Positions 7,444 through 14,765 are shown, numbered from the stretch's first letter. The stretch is DNA of 17,278 bases from Pseudomonadota bacterium (GCA_023426505.1 JAFAAP010000187.1:1-17278), one strand, 5' to 3'. The notes: generated by a model from the sequence alone, not told the origin. A program made the numbers and translations.

Positions 7444-8381
7444 GTTTGCTCGTCGCCCTGACCTGGGAGCCGGAGCCGTGGGTCGAGCGCTTCAAGGTGC
7501 ATCTGCCCGGACACCCCATCGCCGTGCTCGGCGAGGATTTCGACCGCGGGAGCATCCGCTACGTGGCGACCTGGGGGCCGAAGCCCGGAAGCCTCTCGGG
7601 CCTTCCGGCGCTCGAAGCGATCTTTTCGCTCGGGGCCGGCGTCGATCATCTGATGGGCTATCCCAACCTGCCCGACGTGCCGATCGTTCGCGTCTCGCAG
7701 GACGATCTCACCCATCGCATGAGCGAGTACGTGGTGATGCACTGCCTGATGCATCTGCGCGTCCAGCGCCGCTACGACGCCGATCAACGCGCGAAGCGCT
7801 GGGCGCCGGATCGCGAGCCGCCGATCGCCGGCGACGTGCGCGTCGGCGTGATGGGCTTCGGCGTGCTCGGACAGGATGCGGCCCGCAAGCTCAAGGTGAT
7901 GGGCTTCGACGTCGCCGGCTGGAGCCGCAGCGCGAAGTCGGTGGAAGGTTTCGAGGTCTTCTCGGGCGATGACGGGCTCGACGCCTTCCTCGCACGCACC
8001 GACATTCTGGTCAGCCTGCTGCCCCTGACGCCGGACACGCGCGGCATTCTCGACCGCAGCCTGTTCCAAAAGCTCGCGCGGGACGGGCGCCTCGGCGGGC
8101 CGATCCTGATCAATGTGGGCCGCGGGGGCTCGCAGGTGGAGGCGGACATCGTCTCCTGCCTCGACGACGGTACGCTCCATGCCGCGACGCTCGACGTGTT
8201 CGAGACCGAGCCCCTGCCGCAGGATTCGCCGCTCTGGACCCACCCGCGCGTCACCGTCACGCCGCATAATTCCGCCGTGAGCGATCCGGAGATGACGGCG
8301 CGCTACATCGCGGACCAAATCCGCCGGCACGAGGCGGGACAGCCGTTCCAGAACGTGGTCGACCGGGCGCGGGGCTACTGA
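7440..8381 (+). CDS. ghrA: Glyoxylate/hydroxypyruvate reductase A-like D-2-hydroxyacid dehydrogenase
   Basis: This 313-residue NAD(P)H-dependent 2-hydroxyacid dehydrogenase is the same size as E. coli GhrA (312). The nucleotide-binding motif GFGVLG is at 139-144. The catalytic triad is visible: Arg228 in INVGRGG, Glu257 in DVFETEPLP and His276 in VTPHNSA. SLGAGVDHLMGYPNLPDVP (63-81) is typical of the GhrA branch. WSRSAKS after beta-2 carries Arg and Ser positions compatible with NADPH preference. The GTG start overlaps the deoA stop (GTGA) and has GGAG seven bases upstream, so it belongs to the deo operon. Family members reduce glyoxylate, hydroxypyruvate or related 2-oxoacids. Why one sits in a nucleoside operon is not evident. 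The true substrate may differ from the family name, so the gene symbol is a homology label. Confidence 0.85.
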   Translation: MSLLVALTWEPEPWVERFKVHLPGHPIAVLGEDFDRGSIRYVATWGPKPGSLSGLPALEAIFSLGAGVDHLMGYPNLPDVPIVRVSQDDLTHRMSEYVVMHCLMHLRVQRRYDADQRAKRWAPDREPPIAGDVRVGVMGFGVLGQDAARKLKVMGFDVAGWSRSAKSVEGFEVFSGDDGLDAFLARTDILVSLLPLTPDTRGILDRSLFQKLARDGRLGGPILINVGRGGSQVEADIVSCLDDGTLHAATLDVFETEPLPQDSPLWTHPRVTVTPHNSAVSDPEMTARYIADQIRRHEAGQPFQNVVDRARGY

Positions 8382-8406
8382 TCGTCAGACCAGTCCATAG
8401 CCGCGC
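8369..8406. terminator. Dyad spanning both stop codons of the convergent operons
   Basis: GGCTA at 8373-8377 pairs with TAGCC at 8398-8402, and GCG at 8369-8371 with CGC at 8404-8406, with one mismatch between the two stems. A smaller dyad CTGA/TCAG (8378-8381 with 8385-8388) lies inside. The structure covers both TGA codons. It is the only candidate for a two-way terminator between the ghrA and TauE-type genes, which lie just 3 bp apart. No T-run is present on either strand, so intrinsic termination is weakly supported. Confidence 0.25.
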
Positions 8407-9143
8407 AGGCCGTCCCACAGGAGCTTGAGGGCTGCAACGAAGAGCAGGCCGTAGAGCAGACGGTAGAGCTGTGCCTGGTTCAGGTGCGTGTGCAGCCTGT
8501 AGCCGGCCCAGACGCCGAGCGGGATGACGGGCAGGCACAATCCCATGAGCGTCCACAGCGCCGCGTCGGGCTTGGCGAGCACGAGCCAGGGGATCACCTT
8601 CATGACATTGCCGACCGCGAAGAAGCTGCTGCTCGTGCCGGCATAAACGGCTTTCGGCAGGCCGAGCGGCAGGAGGTACATCGCCATGGGCGGGCCGCCC
8701 GAATGGGCGATCATCGAGGTGATGCCCGAAGCCGTTCCGGCGACCAGCGCCTTCGGCTTCGAGCGCGGCCGCTGCACGACCTTGCCGCCCCCGCGAAACC
8801 ACAGCCCCGTGAAGGCGAGCGTCACCACCGCCATCAGGATCGCGACCGCGTGGGTGTTGGCGACGCTCATCAGCAGGAAGCCGAGGCCCGTTCCCAGCGC
8901 GAGGCCGGGCAGGAGCCAGATCAGGTCGACCTTCGACCACGTGCCGGGCCGCCAGTAGTACAGGGCCGCCATATCCATCACGATGAAGAGCGGCGCCAGC
9001 AGCGCGCCCGCCGACAGCGGATCCATGACGAGCGCCAGAAGCGGAATGCCGATGATGGCGAGGCCGCCCCCGAAGGCTCCCTTCATGAAGGCGATGACGA
9101 AGACGCCGCAGGACGCGACGAGCAGAACGAGGGGATCCGGCAC
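8385..9143 (-). CDS. TauE/SafE-family membrane permease (putative anion exporter)
   Basis: This 252-residue protein of the TauE/SafE (DUF81, PF01925) family has about eight hydrophobic segments arranged as two repeats. Each repeat carries the family's glycine-rich motif: KGAFGGGLAIIGIPLL (21-36) and AGTASGITSMIAHSGGPP (135-152). Relatives are thought to export sulfite, sulfoacetate or other organic anions, and the substrate cannot be read from sequence. I chose GTG 9143 because it lies seven bases past the stop of the upstream NlpC/P60 gene and begins directly before the first membrane segment. The frame stays open upstream, but that part overlaps the peptidase gene and is arginine/serine-rich. 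It is the last gene of the MarR-peptidase-permease unit. Confidence 0.88.
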   Translation of the reverse strand: MPDPLVLLVASCGVFVIAFMKGAFGGGLAIIGIPLLALVMDPLSAGALLAPLFIVMDMAALYYWRPGTWSKVDLIWLLPGLALGTGLGFLLMSVANTHAVAILMAVVTLAFTGLWFRGGGKVVQRPRSKPKALVAGTASGITSMIAHSGGPPMAMYLLPLGLPKAVYAGTSSSFFAVGNVMKVIPWLVLAKPDAALWTLMGLCLPVIPLGVWAGYRLHTHLNQAQLYRLLYGLLFVAALKLLWDGLRGYGLV

Positions 9144-9150
9144 GGTGCGT

Positions 9151-9999
9151 TCAGAGGCGCTTGATCGCGGTGATCGGGCCGTAGCTCGTGGTGCGGATGC
9201 GCTCCTCCGCGACCGCCAGCGGCTCGACATAGACCGTCATGCTGTGCCCGGTCGCGTGGATCAGGCGCGCCTCGTCGAGCATCAGGCCGACATGGCCTTT
9301 CCAGAACACCAGGTCGCCGCGCTTGAGGCCGCCGAGATCGGGCCGCACCTCCACCGGTGTACCGAGCTGCCGCTCCTGCATGTCGCTGTCGCGCGGGGCC
9401 TTGATGCCGGCGGCGGTGAGCACGGTCTGGGCGAGGCCGGAGCAGTCGAGGCCGACACTGGTCTTGCCGCCCCAGAGATAGGGCGTGTGGAGCAGGCGCT
9501 CGGCAACCGCGACGTAGTCCGGCTCGAACGTGTCGAGGCCCGACAGATGCGCGGCGAACACCCAGCCGCCGCTCGCGAGGCGGGCGTAGCTGCCCTCGGT
9601 CTCCGTCACGGCCACCTTGGAATTGATGGTCAGGAAGCCCGCATCGGGCAGCTTCAGGTTCGGGCCTGGATAGACATAGGTGCGCACCGCGCCGACGCGG
9701 TGCGTCGGGGCGGGTCCGGGCTCGCCCAAGGCGGCGCTCGGCAGATAGCCCACGTAACCGTCGTCGTGGAGCTGCACCCAGGCCCAGCCCTCGTGCTCGT
9801 CGTAGACGGTCACGGCCTCGCCCATGAGGGCCTGCGTGTCCACCGGCGCCTCGCGCGAGGGGTGGCGATGCAGGGAGGCGTAAGCCTCGACGACGCGCTT
9901 GACGGTGCCGGTCGCGAACCGCTCCGCTTCGACCTGCCCGCGCAGCTTCTCGTCGGCCAGATCGGCGCGGAACGGGGTGATGCGGCGGTCGAAGGTCAT
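9151..9999 (-). CDS. NlpC/P60-family cysteine peptidase with N-terminal SH3-like domains
   Basis: This 282-residue putative cell-wall peptide hydrolase belongs to family C40. The C-terminal half (about 160-280) holds the papain-like core: Cys186 in GLDCSGLAQ, His236 in GHVGLM and a third polar residue, His248, in LIHAT. Residues about 30-155 look like bacterial SH3 segments (VTVYDEHEGWAWVQLHDDGY and a second copy around VAVTETEGSYARL). This arrangement resembles Bacillus YkfC-type gamma-D-glutamyl-L-amino-acid endopeptidases. No signal peptide or lipobox is visible at the N-terminus (MTFDRRITPFRADLADE), so a cytosolic role in recycling murein peptides is more likely than secretion. The ATG overlaps the marR stop (ATGA) and a GGAG lies upstream. 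The nearby M17 aminopeptidase could act on related peptides. Confidence 0.9.
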   Translation of the reverse strand: MTFDRRITPFRADLADEKLRGQVEAERFATGTVKRVVEAYASLHRHPSREAPVDTQALMGEAVTVYDEHEGWAWVQLHDDGYVGYLPSAALGEPGPAPTHRVGAVRTYVYPGPNLKLPDAGFLTINSKVAVTETEGSYARLASGGWVFAAHLSGLDTFEPDYVAVAERLLHTPYLWGGKTSVGLDCSGLAQTVLTAAGIKAPRDSDMQERQLGTPVEVRPDLGGLKRGDLVFWKGHVGLMLDEARLIHATGHSMTVYVEPLAVAEERIRTTSYGPITAIKRL

Positions 10000-10343
10000 A
10001 AGGGCAGCTCCTTGGCGCGGGCGGTAATGATGTCTCCTAACCGCTCCACCGCCAATGCGCCAGCCACCGTGCGCTGAATGATGACGTTGCGCCGATCGGC
10101 CTCATCCCGGCGGCGGGAGACGAGGTCGAGCTTGCCCATCGTGTCGAGCGCCCGCGTGATCACGGGCTTGGTCACGCCGAGCTTCTTGGCGAGGCCCCGC
10201 ACCGTGTGGGGCGGAGGCTCCAGGTAGATCGTCAGGAGAATGGCCATCTGGCGCGCGGACAGGTCCTCGCCCTGGTGCACCAGATCGAGGTGCACGTCGT
10301 GCCAAAGCTTCAGCGACTGGTAGGCACGCAACTCGACAGGCAT
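9996..10343 (-). CDS. Short MarR-type winged-helix transcriptional regulator
   Basis: This 115-residue winged-helix protein has the recognition region LSARQMAILLTIYLEPPPHTVRGLAKKLGVTKPVITRALDTMGKLDLVSRRRDEADRRNVIIQRT at residues 28-92. That block contains a helix-turn-helix (TVRGLAKKLGVTKPVITRAL, 47-66) and a wing rich in Arg and Asp (RRRDEADRRN), as in MarR proteins. It is shorter than most MarR members (about 140-160), with little C-terminal dimerisation helix. ATG 10343 was chosen because a possible promoter lies directly upstream and the frame further upstream runs through the aminopeptidase and kinase genes. The stop overlaps the peptidase start by four bases, so it probably controls its own operon (peptidase and permease). 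The ligand is unknown. Confidence 0.85.
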   Translation of the reverse strand: MPVELRAYQSLKLWHDVHLDLVHQGEDLSARQMAILLTIYLEPPPHTVRGLAKKLGVTKPVITRALDTMGKLDLVSRRRDEADRRNVIIQRTVAGALAVERLGDIITARAKELPL

Positions 10344-10369
10344 GGCTGCACCGTTCGTCTCGGAACCGC

Positions 10370-10397
10370 AGTATTGATCCTGCGACGACGGGTGCAA
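10370..10397 (-). promoter_or_regulatory. Candidate promoter for the marR operon
   Basis: On the minus strand a TTGCAC (10397-10392) is followed after 16 bp by AATACT (10375-10370), about 27 bp before the marR ATG. The -10 matches the sigma-70 consensus at four of six positions and the -35 at three of six. The 74-bp gap after the aminopeptidase stop (10344-10417) is one of the larger gaps on this strand and is a sensible place for a promoter. The match is modest. Confidence 0.3.
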
Positions 10398-10417
10398 CCG
10401 CCCTCTGGGGTTATGCT

Positions 10418-11800
10418 TTAGGAACCGTATCGATCCTTCAGCAGCGCGTACATCAGCCGTGCCGCCTGGACCTCGCCGCCCTCGGGCCGGCCCGGCCTGG
10501 TGGCATTGTTCCAGGCGAAGATGTCGAAATGCACCCATGCCTTCGCGGCGCTCACGAAGCGGCGCAGGAACAGGGCGGCCGTGATCGAGCCCGCCATGGG
10601 GCCGCCGGTGTTGTTGATGTCGGCGAACTTGGAATCGAGCTGCGCCTGATAGGGCGACCAGAGCGGCAGGCGCCAGACGGGATCGCTCACCGCCGCGCCG
10701 TGCCGGGCGATCTCGGCCGCCAGCGCGTCGTCGTCGGTGAAGAAGGCCGGCAGCTCCGGGCCGAGCGCGACGCGGGCCGCGCCGGTGAGAGTCGCGAAGT
10801 CGACGACGAGATCCGGATTCTCCTCGTCGGCAAGAGCCAGCGCGTCGCCCAGGATGAGGCGGCCCTCGGCGTCCGTGTTGCCGATCTCGACCGTGATGCC
10901 TTTCCGGCTCTGCAGGATGTCGCCGGGCCGGAAAGCGTTGCCGGCGATCGAATTCTCGACCGCCGGGATCAGTACGCGCAGGCGCACGGGCAGGCCTGCG
11001 CCCATGATCATGTCGGCGAGCGCCAGCGTCGCCGCCGCGCCGCCCATGTCCTTGCGCATGAGCAGCATGGAGGAGGCGGGCTTGATGTCGAGGCCGCCGG
11101 TGTCGAACGCAACGCCCTTGCCGACGATCGTGACGCGCGGCGCGTCCTCGCGGCCCCAGGTGATGTCGATGAGGCGCGGCGGCGTCGCGGAAGCGCGGCC
11201 CACCGCATGGATCATCGGGAAGTTCTGCTTCAGAAGATCGTCGCCCACGATGCTCTTGAAGTCGGCGCCGTAGCGGTCGGCCACGTGGCGCGCCGCCGCC
11301 TCGATGCCGTCCGGGCCGAGATCGCTGGTCGGCGTGTTGACGAGGTCGCGGCTCGCCGCCACGGCGCTGGCGATGCGCGCCACCTCGTTGCCGTCGACCC
11401 CCTGCGGGACCACGAGGCGCACCGCCTTCTCGGGGCGCTTGCGGTAGCGGTTGAACGAGTACGCGCCCAGGAGCCAGGCGAGGGCCGCGAGGGACGGATC
11501 GGGCGCGTCCGTCTCGAACCTGTAGACGCCTTCGGGGAGAACCGTCGGAAGCTTGCCGACGAGGAAAGGATTGACCGGTTTCGCCTCCTCGCCGTCGAGC
11601 CCGAAGAGCACGCCGAGCAGGCCTCCCTCCGCATCCGGCAGGATGCAATGGCTGCCGGCCTTCGCCTCGAACCCTTGCGCCTTCGCGAAGCTCCGGGCCG
11701 CCGGCGGAAGGCTCTCGGAGACCTGAGGCCAGGTCGCCTCGTTCACCAGCCAGATGGGACGCGACTGGTCCGCGGAAGAGGCGAGAAGGGGGTGGGGCAT
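10418..11800 (-). CDS. M17 leucyl aminopeptidase-family metallopeptidase
   Basis: This 460-residue cytosolic aminopeptidase has the two-metal M17 fold. The signature NTDAEGRL is at 308-315. Metal ligands line up with E. coli PepA in identity and spacing: Lys228 and Asp233 in GKGVAFDTGG, Asp251 in KDMGGAA, and Asp310 and Glu312 in the signature. The catalytic residues correspond to Lys240 and Arg314. The N-terminal domain (1 to about 150) is diverged, as is usual in the family. The start ATG 11800 has no clear Shine-Dalgarno sequence; the bases upstream are pyrimidine-rich. It follows dgoK by 36 bp and may be read through from the URC operon. The name pepA or pepB cannot be fixed from sequence alone. 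It probably trims N-terminal residues of small peptides. Confidence 0.93.
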   Translation of the reverse strand: MPHPLLASSADQSRPIWLVNEATWPQVSESLPPAARSFAKAQGFEAKAGSHCILPDAEGGLLGVLFGLDGEEAKPVNPFLVGKLPTVLPEGVYRFETDAPDPSLAALAWLLGAYSFNRYRKRPEKAVRLVVPQGVDGNEVARIASAVAASRDLVNTPTSDLGPDGIEAAARHVADRYGADFKSIVGDDLLKQNFPMIHAVGRASATPPRLIDITWGREDAPRVTIVGKGVAFDTGGLDIKPASSMLLMRKDMGGAAATLALADMIMGAGLPVRLRVLIPAVENSIAGNAFRPGDILQSRKGITVEIGNTDAEGRLILGDALALADEENPDLVVDFATLTGAARVALGPELPAFFTDDDALAAEIARHGAAVSDPVWRLPLWSPYQAQLDSKFADINNTGGPMAGSITAALFLRRFVSAAKAWVHFDIFAWNNATRPGRPEGGEVQAARLMYALLKDRYGS

Positions 11801-11836
11801 CGTGAAAGCTCGCTTGGGAGGAGGGGTCGACGAAAA

Positions 11837-12754
11837 CTAGCTCTTGGCCTGCGCATGCGCGCGCACGATCCGGGCGAGGCCGGCGATGAGCGCTTCGCGA
11901 GGAGCGCGCACCTGCGTGACGATTCCGTGGCGGGCTAGGGCATGAATGTAGAGATCCGCGCGCGGGGCATCCGCTAGGATGGTGACGGAGCCCGGCTTGC
12001 CGAACTGGGACAGCGCCCCGTTGATCTCGTCGCCGGTGAGCAGGCCCGACAGGTAGGGTGCGAGCAGGCCGGTCGCCATGTGGCCGGACACGACCGCGGC
12101 GCGCGCGCCGAACAGGAGGTGCAGCAGGCCGACGCGCCGCTCGCCGGTGTCGCCGCCGTTGCGGGCGGCGGCATCGAGGCCGAGGTCGAATCCTTTCGGA
12201 TCCTCCGGCTCCGTCGCCGGCCGGCCGATCATCGAATGCTCGCGCAGGAGCGCGTACATTTCGCCGGTCATGTAGGTGGCGAAGCGCTGCACGCGGCCGG
12301 AGCGCATCTCGATCCATTTGGGATGCGTTCCGGGCGAGCACACGATGCCGTCCTCGACGCCGGAGCCGAGCACCAGCGTCTCCTCCCCGCGCATCACGTC
12401 GTAGGCGCCGGGTGCGGGCTCGCAGGAGAGCCCCGGCACGATATGGGCTTTCTGCCCGTTGCCGAGATCGACCGGGATCATGGCCGCGGCGACATCCGCA
12501 GGTCCCGCCGGGCAGGACGCATAGGGCGCCATGACCCAGCCCTCGCGGCTGCCGACCATGCCGACGAGCAGCACCGGCGCGTCGGGCTCCGCTTCGAGCC
12601 ACCGGCCGCACTGGCGCATGAAGACGTCGCGGTGCTGGCCCGATTGCAGGGCCGAGACGCCTTCCTCGGACGAGACCTCGTCGATTATGGTCTCGTTCTC
12701 GACGAGATATCCGCGAAACCGGGTCGTTCCCCAATCGGCGACGATGAAGCGCAA
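11837..12754 (-). CDS. dgoK: 2-dehydro-3-deoxygalactonokinase family sugar-acid kinase
   Basis: This 305-residue kinase of the DgoK family (PF05035) phosphorylates 2-dehydro-3-deoxy-D-galactonate at C6 in the De Ley-Doudoroff galactose route. Family landmarks are the ATPase-fold start FIVADWGTTRFRGYL, GMVGSREGWVMAPY, MRGEET, SPGTHPKWIEM, MTGEMYALLREHSMIG and SGLLTGDEI, which match the E. coli DgoK pattern in order. No ATG is available near the N-terminus. I chose TTG 12754, with AGGGG about ten bases upstream; an in-frame TTG at 12763 is the alternative but sits too close to that site. Its usual partners (DgoA aldolase, galactonate dehydratase) are absent, and it lies behind upp instead, so its substrate here is uncertain. 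Confidence 0.88.
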   Translation of the reverse strand: MRFIVADWGTTRFRGYLVENETIIDEVSSEEGVSALQSGQHRDVFMRQCGRWLEAEPDAPVLLVGMVGSREGWVMAPYASCPAGPADVAAAMIPVDLGNGQKAHIVPGLSCEPAPGAYDVMRGEETLVLGSGVEDGIVCSPGTHPKWIEMRSGRVQRFATYMTGEMYALLREHSMIGRPATEPEDPKGFDLGLDAAARNGGDTGERRVGLLHLLFGARAAVVSGHMATGLLAPYLSGLLTGDEINGALSQFGKPGSVTILADAPRADLYIHALARHGIVTQVRAPREALIAGLARIVRAHAQAKS

Positions 12755-12764
12755 GGCTGGCAAT

Positions 12765-12798
12765 CCCCTGGTTCGATGCGAGGGCTTAACCGGAGGGG
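12765..12798 (-). promoter_or_regulatory. Hairpin that can mask the dgoK ribosome-binding site
   Basis: On the minus strand, CCCCT (12798-12794) followed two bases later by GGTT (12791-12788) pairs with AACC-AGGGG (12773-12765), leaving a 14-nt loop. The AGGGG arm is the only plausible Shine-Dalgarno for the TTG start of dgoK. The structure fills the gap between the upp stop (12802) and dgoK and could limit or couple kinase translation. Confidence 0.4.
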
Positions 12799-12801
12799 CG
12801 C

Positions 12802-13431
12802 TCAGCGCGTTCCGTACATGCGGTCGCCCGCATCCCCGAGACCCGGCACGATATAGCCGTGGTCGTTGAGGTGGCTGTCGACGGCGGCGGTCCAGATATG
12901 CACGTCGGGATGCGCGCCGCGCAGCTTCTCGATGCCTTCCGGCGCGGCGAGCAGACACACGAAACGCAGGTCCTTCGCGCCGCGCTCCTTGAGGCGGTCG
13001 ATGGCGGCTACGGCCGAGTTCGCCGTGGCGAGCATGGGATCGAGCACGAGCACCATGCGGTCGGCGAGGTCGGACGGGGCCTTGAAGTAGTACTCCACCG
13101 CCTGCAGCGATTCAGGGTCGCGGTAGAGGCCGATATGGGCGACGCGCGCGGCCGGAACGAGGGTCAGCATGCCGTCCAGGAAGCCGACGCCGGCGCGCAG
13201 GATCGGCGCGAAGACGAGCTTCTTGCCGGCGATCTGCACGCCCTCCATCGAGGTCATCGGCGTCTCGATCTCGATCCGCTCCACCGGCAGGTCGCGGGTG
13301 ACCTCGTAGCAGAGCAGCATGCCGATCTCGTTGAGGAGCTGGCGGAACCCCTTCGTGGAGCGCTCCTTCTCCCGCATCAGCGTCAGCTTGTGCTGAACGA
13401 GCGGATGATCGACCACGGTCACACCCTGCAT
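12802..13431 (-). CDS. upp: Uracil phosphoribosyltransferase
   Basis: It converts uracil and PRPP to UMP and pyrophosphate. With ATG 13431 the protein has 209 residues, the family norm (E. coli 208), and begins MQGVTVVDHPLVQHKLTLMR as homologues do. AGGGGG lies seven bases upstream. An earlier ATG at 13467 immediately follows the URC4 stop but has no ribosome site and adds 12 unrelated residues. The PRPP loop is VLDPMLATANSA (129-140); many homologues have two glycines where Ala-Asn stands here. The uracil-binding GYIVPGLGDAGDR is at 192-204. In the yeast URC pathway the first step is also a uracil phosphoribosyltransferase (URC6/FUR1), so in this cluster Upp may feed degradation as well as salvage. 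Confidence 0.96.
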   Translation of the reverse strand: MQGVTVVDHPLVQHKLTLMREKERSTKGFRQLLNEIGMLLCYEVTRDLPVERIEIETPMTSMEGVQIAGKKLVFAPILRAGVGFLDGMLTLVPAARVAHIGLYRDPESLQAVEYYFKAPSDLADRMVLVLDPMLATANSAVAAIDRLKERGAKDLRFVCLLAAPEGIEKLRGAHPDVHIWTAAVDSHLNDHGYIVPGLGDAGDRMYGTR

Positions 13432-13467
13432 GCTCCGTCCCCCTGTCCTGGTTGAATGCTGATTCAT

Positions 13468-14721
13468 CTAAAATACCGTTCCGTCGCTGATGATCGTAAG
13501 AGGGGGCGCGCCGCCCGGCCGCCGGTCCTTGGCCAATCTGCGACCCGTCGCCCAGGTGCCGCCTTCCAGCACCTTGGCGAGCGGAAAATCCTCTGCCTTG
13601 AATTCGAGCTTGGCCCTGATCGGTTCGGCAATGCGGTCCAGAAGCGCGACCGTCAAGGCCCGCCATTCCACCACGAGGGTCGAATCGACATTGTGAGCGC
13701 GCTCGGCATCGGCCGGATCCTTCAGGGACAGGACGCCCGAATCGAGGAAAAGGCCGCCGTTGCGGTATTCGGGCAGGCCCGTGAGCCCGTCGACGTCGAT
13801 GACCCGGTAGCCCGCCCATTCCAGCGGCTCGATGAGCGAATAGGCGAGCCATTGCGACAGCTTGTGGAACGGGATCAGCCCGTTCGTGGCGTCGGGCGCC
13901 TCGACCAGAGGGTGGCGCCAAGTGTCGCCGAGATCGACCCCGCCGAGGGTGATGCGGCCCGGCCAGATGGGGCCGAGATACGTCAGCAGCGCATCGAGGA
14001 TCGACGTCGCCTTCACGGTGTCGCCGTCGGCGGTCGCGGCGATCACGTCGAAGAGGCCGCCGGGGCGCGGATCGTCGTGCTGGCCGAAGATGTCGGGATT
14101 GACAGCCACCGTGCGGCCGAGGCGGTTGAGCAGAGAGGCTCTGCCCTCCAGGCCGATGAGCGGGTTGTCGGCGGAGACCTGGAAGCCGTCCGCCAGATCC
14201 TCCGGCCTGAGGGTGAGCAGCACGTCCGCATCGACCCGGAACGGATCCTCCGGGCGGCTCGAGAAGGCCCCGCCGATGAACATGTCGAAGCTCGCGACCG
14301 CCAAGCCTTCCGAGCGGGCGAAGGTCTCGCCCGTGCGGCCTTCCTCGTAGCGCCACTGCGCGCCTGCGCCCGCATCGAGCAGGACGGACACGATGGCGAG
14401 ATCGAAGGCGGAGCGCGCCATGGCGCCTGCATCGGTCCAGGGCGCCCCGCCCATCACCGCCTCCCAGCGGTCATAGCCTCCGGCCGAGAAGTGGCGCCAG
14501 CGGGCGTGGAACGGGATGTCGAGGGACGGATAGGCCTCGCGGATCGTCGCCACCACCTCGTCGGCGCAGGCATCGAGCCGGTCCGGGTGCACGGTGAAAT
14601 GCCGGAGGCGGCCTTCGAGCCCCTGCTGCAGCAGCTGATGGGAGCGCTCACGTACGGCCTTGGCCGACAGGAGTCTGCGGGCGGCTTCTGTCTCGGGGGA
14701 AGGGTTCTGCTGATCCGTCAC
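13468..14721 (-). CDS. URC4 homologue (DUF1688), uracil catabolism protein
   Basis: This 417-residue protein is recognised as the URC4/Urg3 (DUF1688) family, known from the yeast Lachancea kluyveri as essential for using uracil as nitrogen source. No catalytic motif of a standard enzyme fold is evident. Notable conserved-looking blocks are FHARWRHFSAGG (about 70-81), NPDIFGQHDDPRPGGLFDV and the C-terminal FHKLSQWLAYSLIEPLEWAG and VDGLTGLPEYRNGGLFLDSG stretches, rich in His, Asp and Gly. No signal peptide or membrane segment is seen, so it should be cytosolic. I chose GTG 14721 because a GAGG lies seven bases upstream. The long open frame further upstream is a shadow of URC1. Its place between URC1 and upp matches the gene set of the URC route. 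Its reaction is not established, to my knowledge. Confidence 0.88.
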   Translation of the reverse strand: MTDQQNPSPETEAARRLLSAKAVRERSHQLLQQGLEGRLRHFTVHPDRLDACADEVVATIREAYPSLDIPFHARWRHFSAGGYDRWEAVMGGAPWTDAGAMARSAFDLAIVSVLLDAGAGAQWRYEEGRTGETFARSEGLAVASFDMFIGGAFSSRPEDPFRVDADVLLTLRPEDLADGFQVSADNPLIGLEGRASLLNRLGRTVAVNPDIFGQHDDPRPGGLFDVIAATADGDTVKATSILDALLTYLGPIWPGRITLGGVDLGDTWRHPLVEAPDATNGLIPFHKLSQWLAYSLIEPLEWAGYRVIDVDGLTGLPEYRNGGLFLDSGVLSLKDPADAERAHNVDSTLVVEWRALTVALLDRIAEPIRAKLEFKAEDFPLAKVLEGGTWATGRRLAKDRRPGGAPPLTIISDGTVF

Positions 14722-14765
14722 GCAAGGCCTCGATGCTCTCCGGGGAGAAGCGTTAGCACAGAGTT

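Noticed and set aside
9996..12734. A 912-codon open frame on the minus strand running through dgoK, the aminopeptidase and marR
   Set aside because: Only the last 115 codons make a recognisable protein (MarR). The rest is Arg/Pro/Gly-rich shadow of two well-supported genes in another frame, as expected in GC-rich DNA.
12080..12856. Open plus-strand frame antisense to dgoK
   Set aside because: The DgoK motifs on the minus strand are clear in order. The plus frame has no domain and no ribosome site.
13432..13467. Earlier ATG start for upp directly after the URC4 stop
   Set aside because: No ribosome site, and the 12 extra residues are outside the family length. ATG 13431 has AGGGGG at good spacing. 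Coupled initiation at 13467 cannot be fully excluded.
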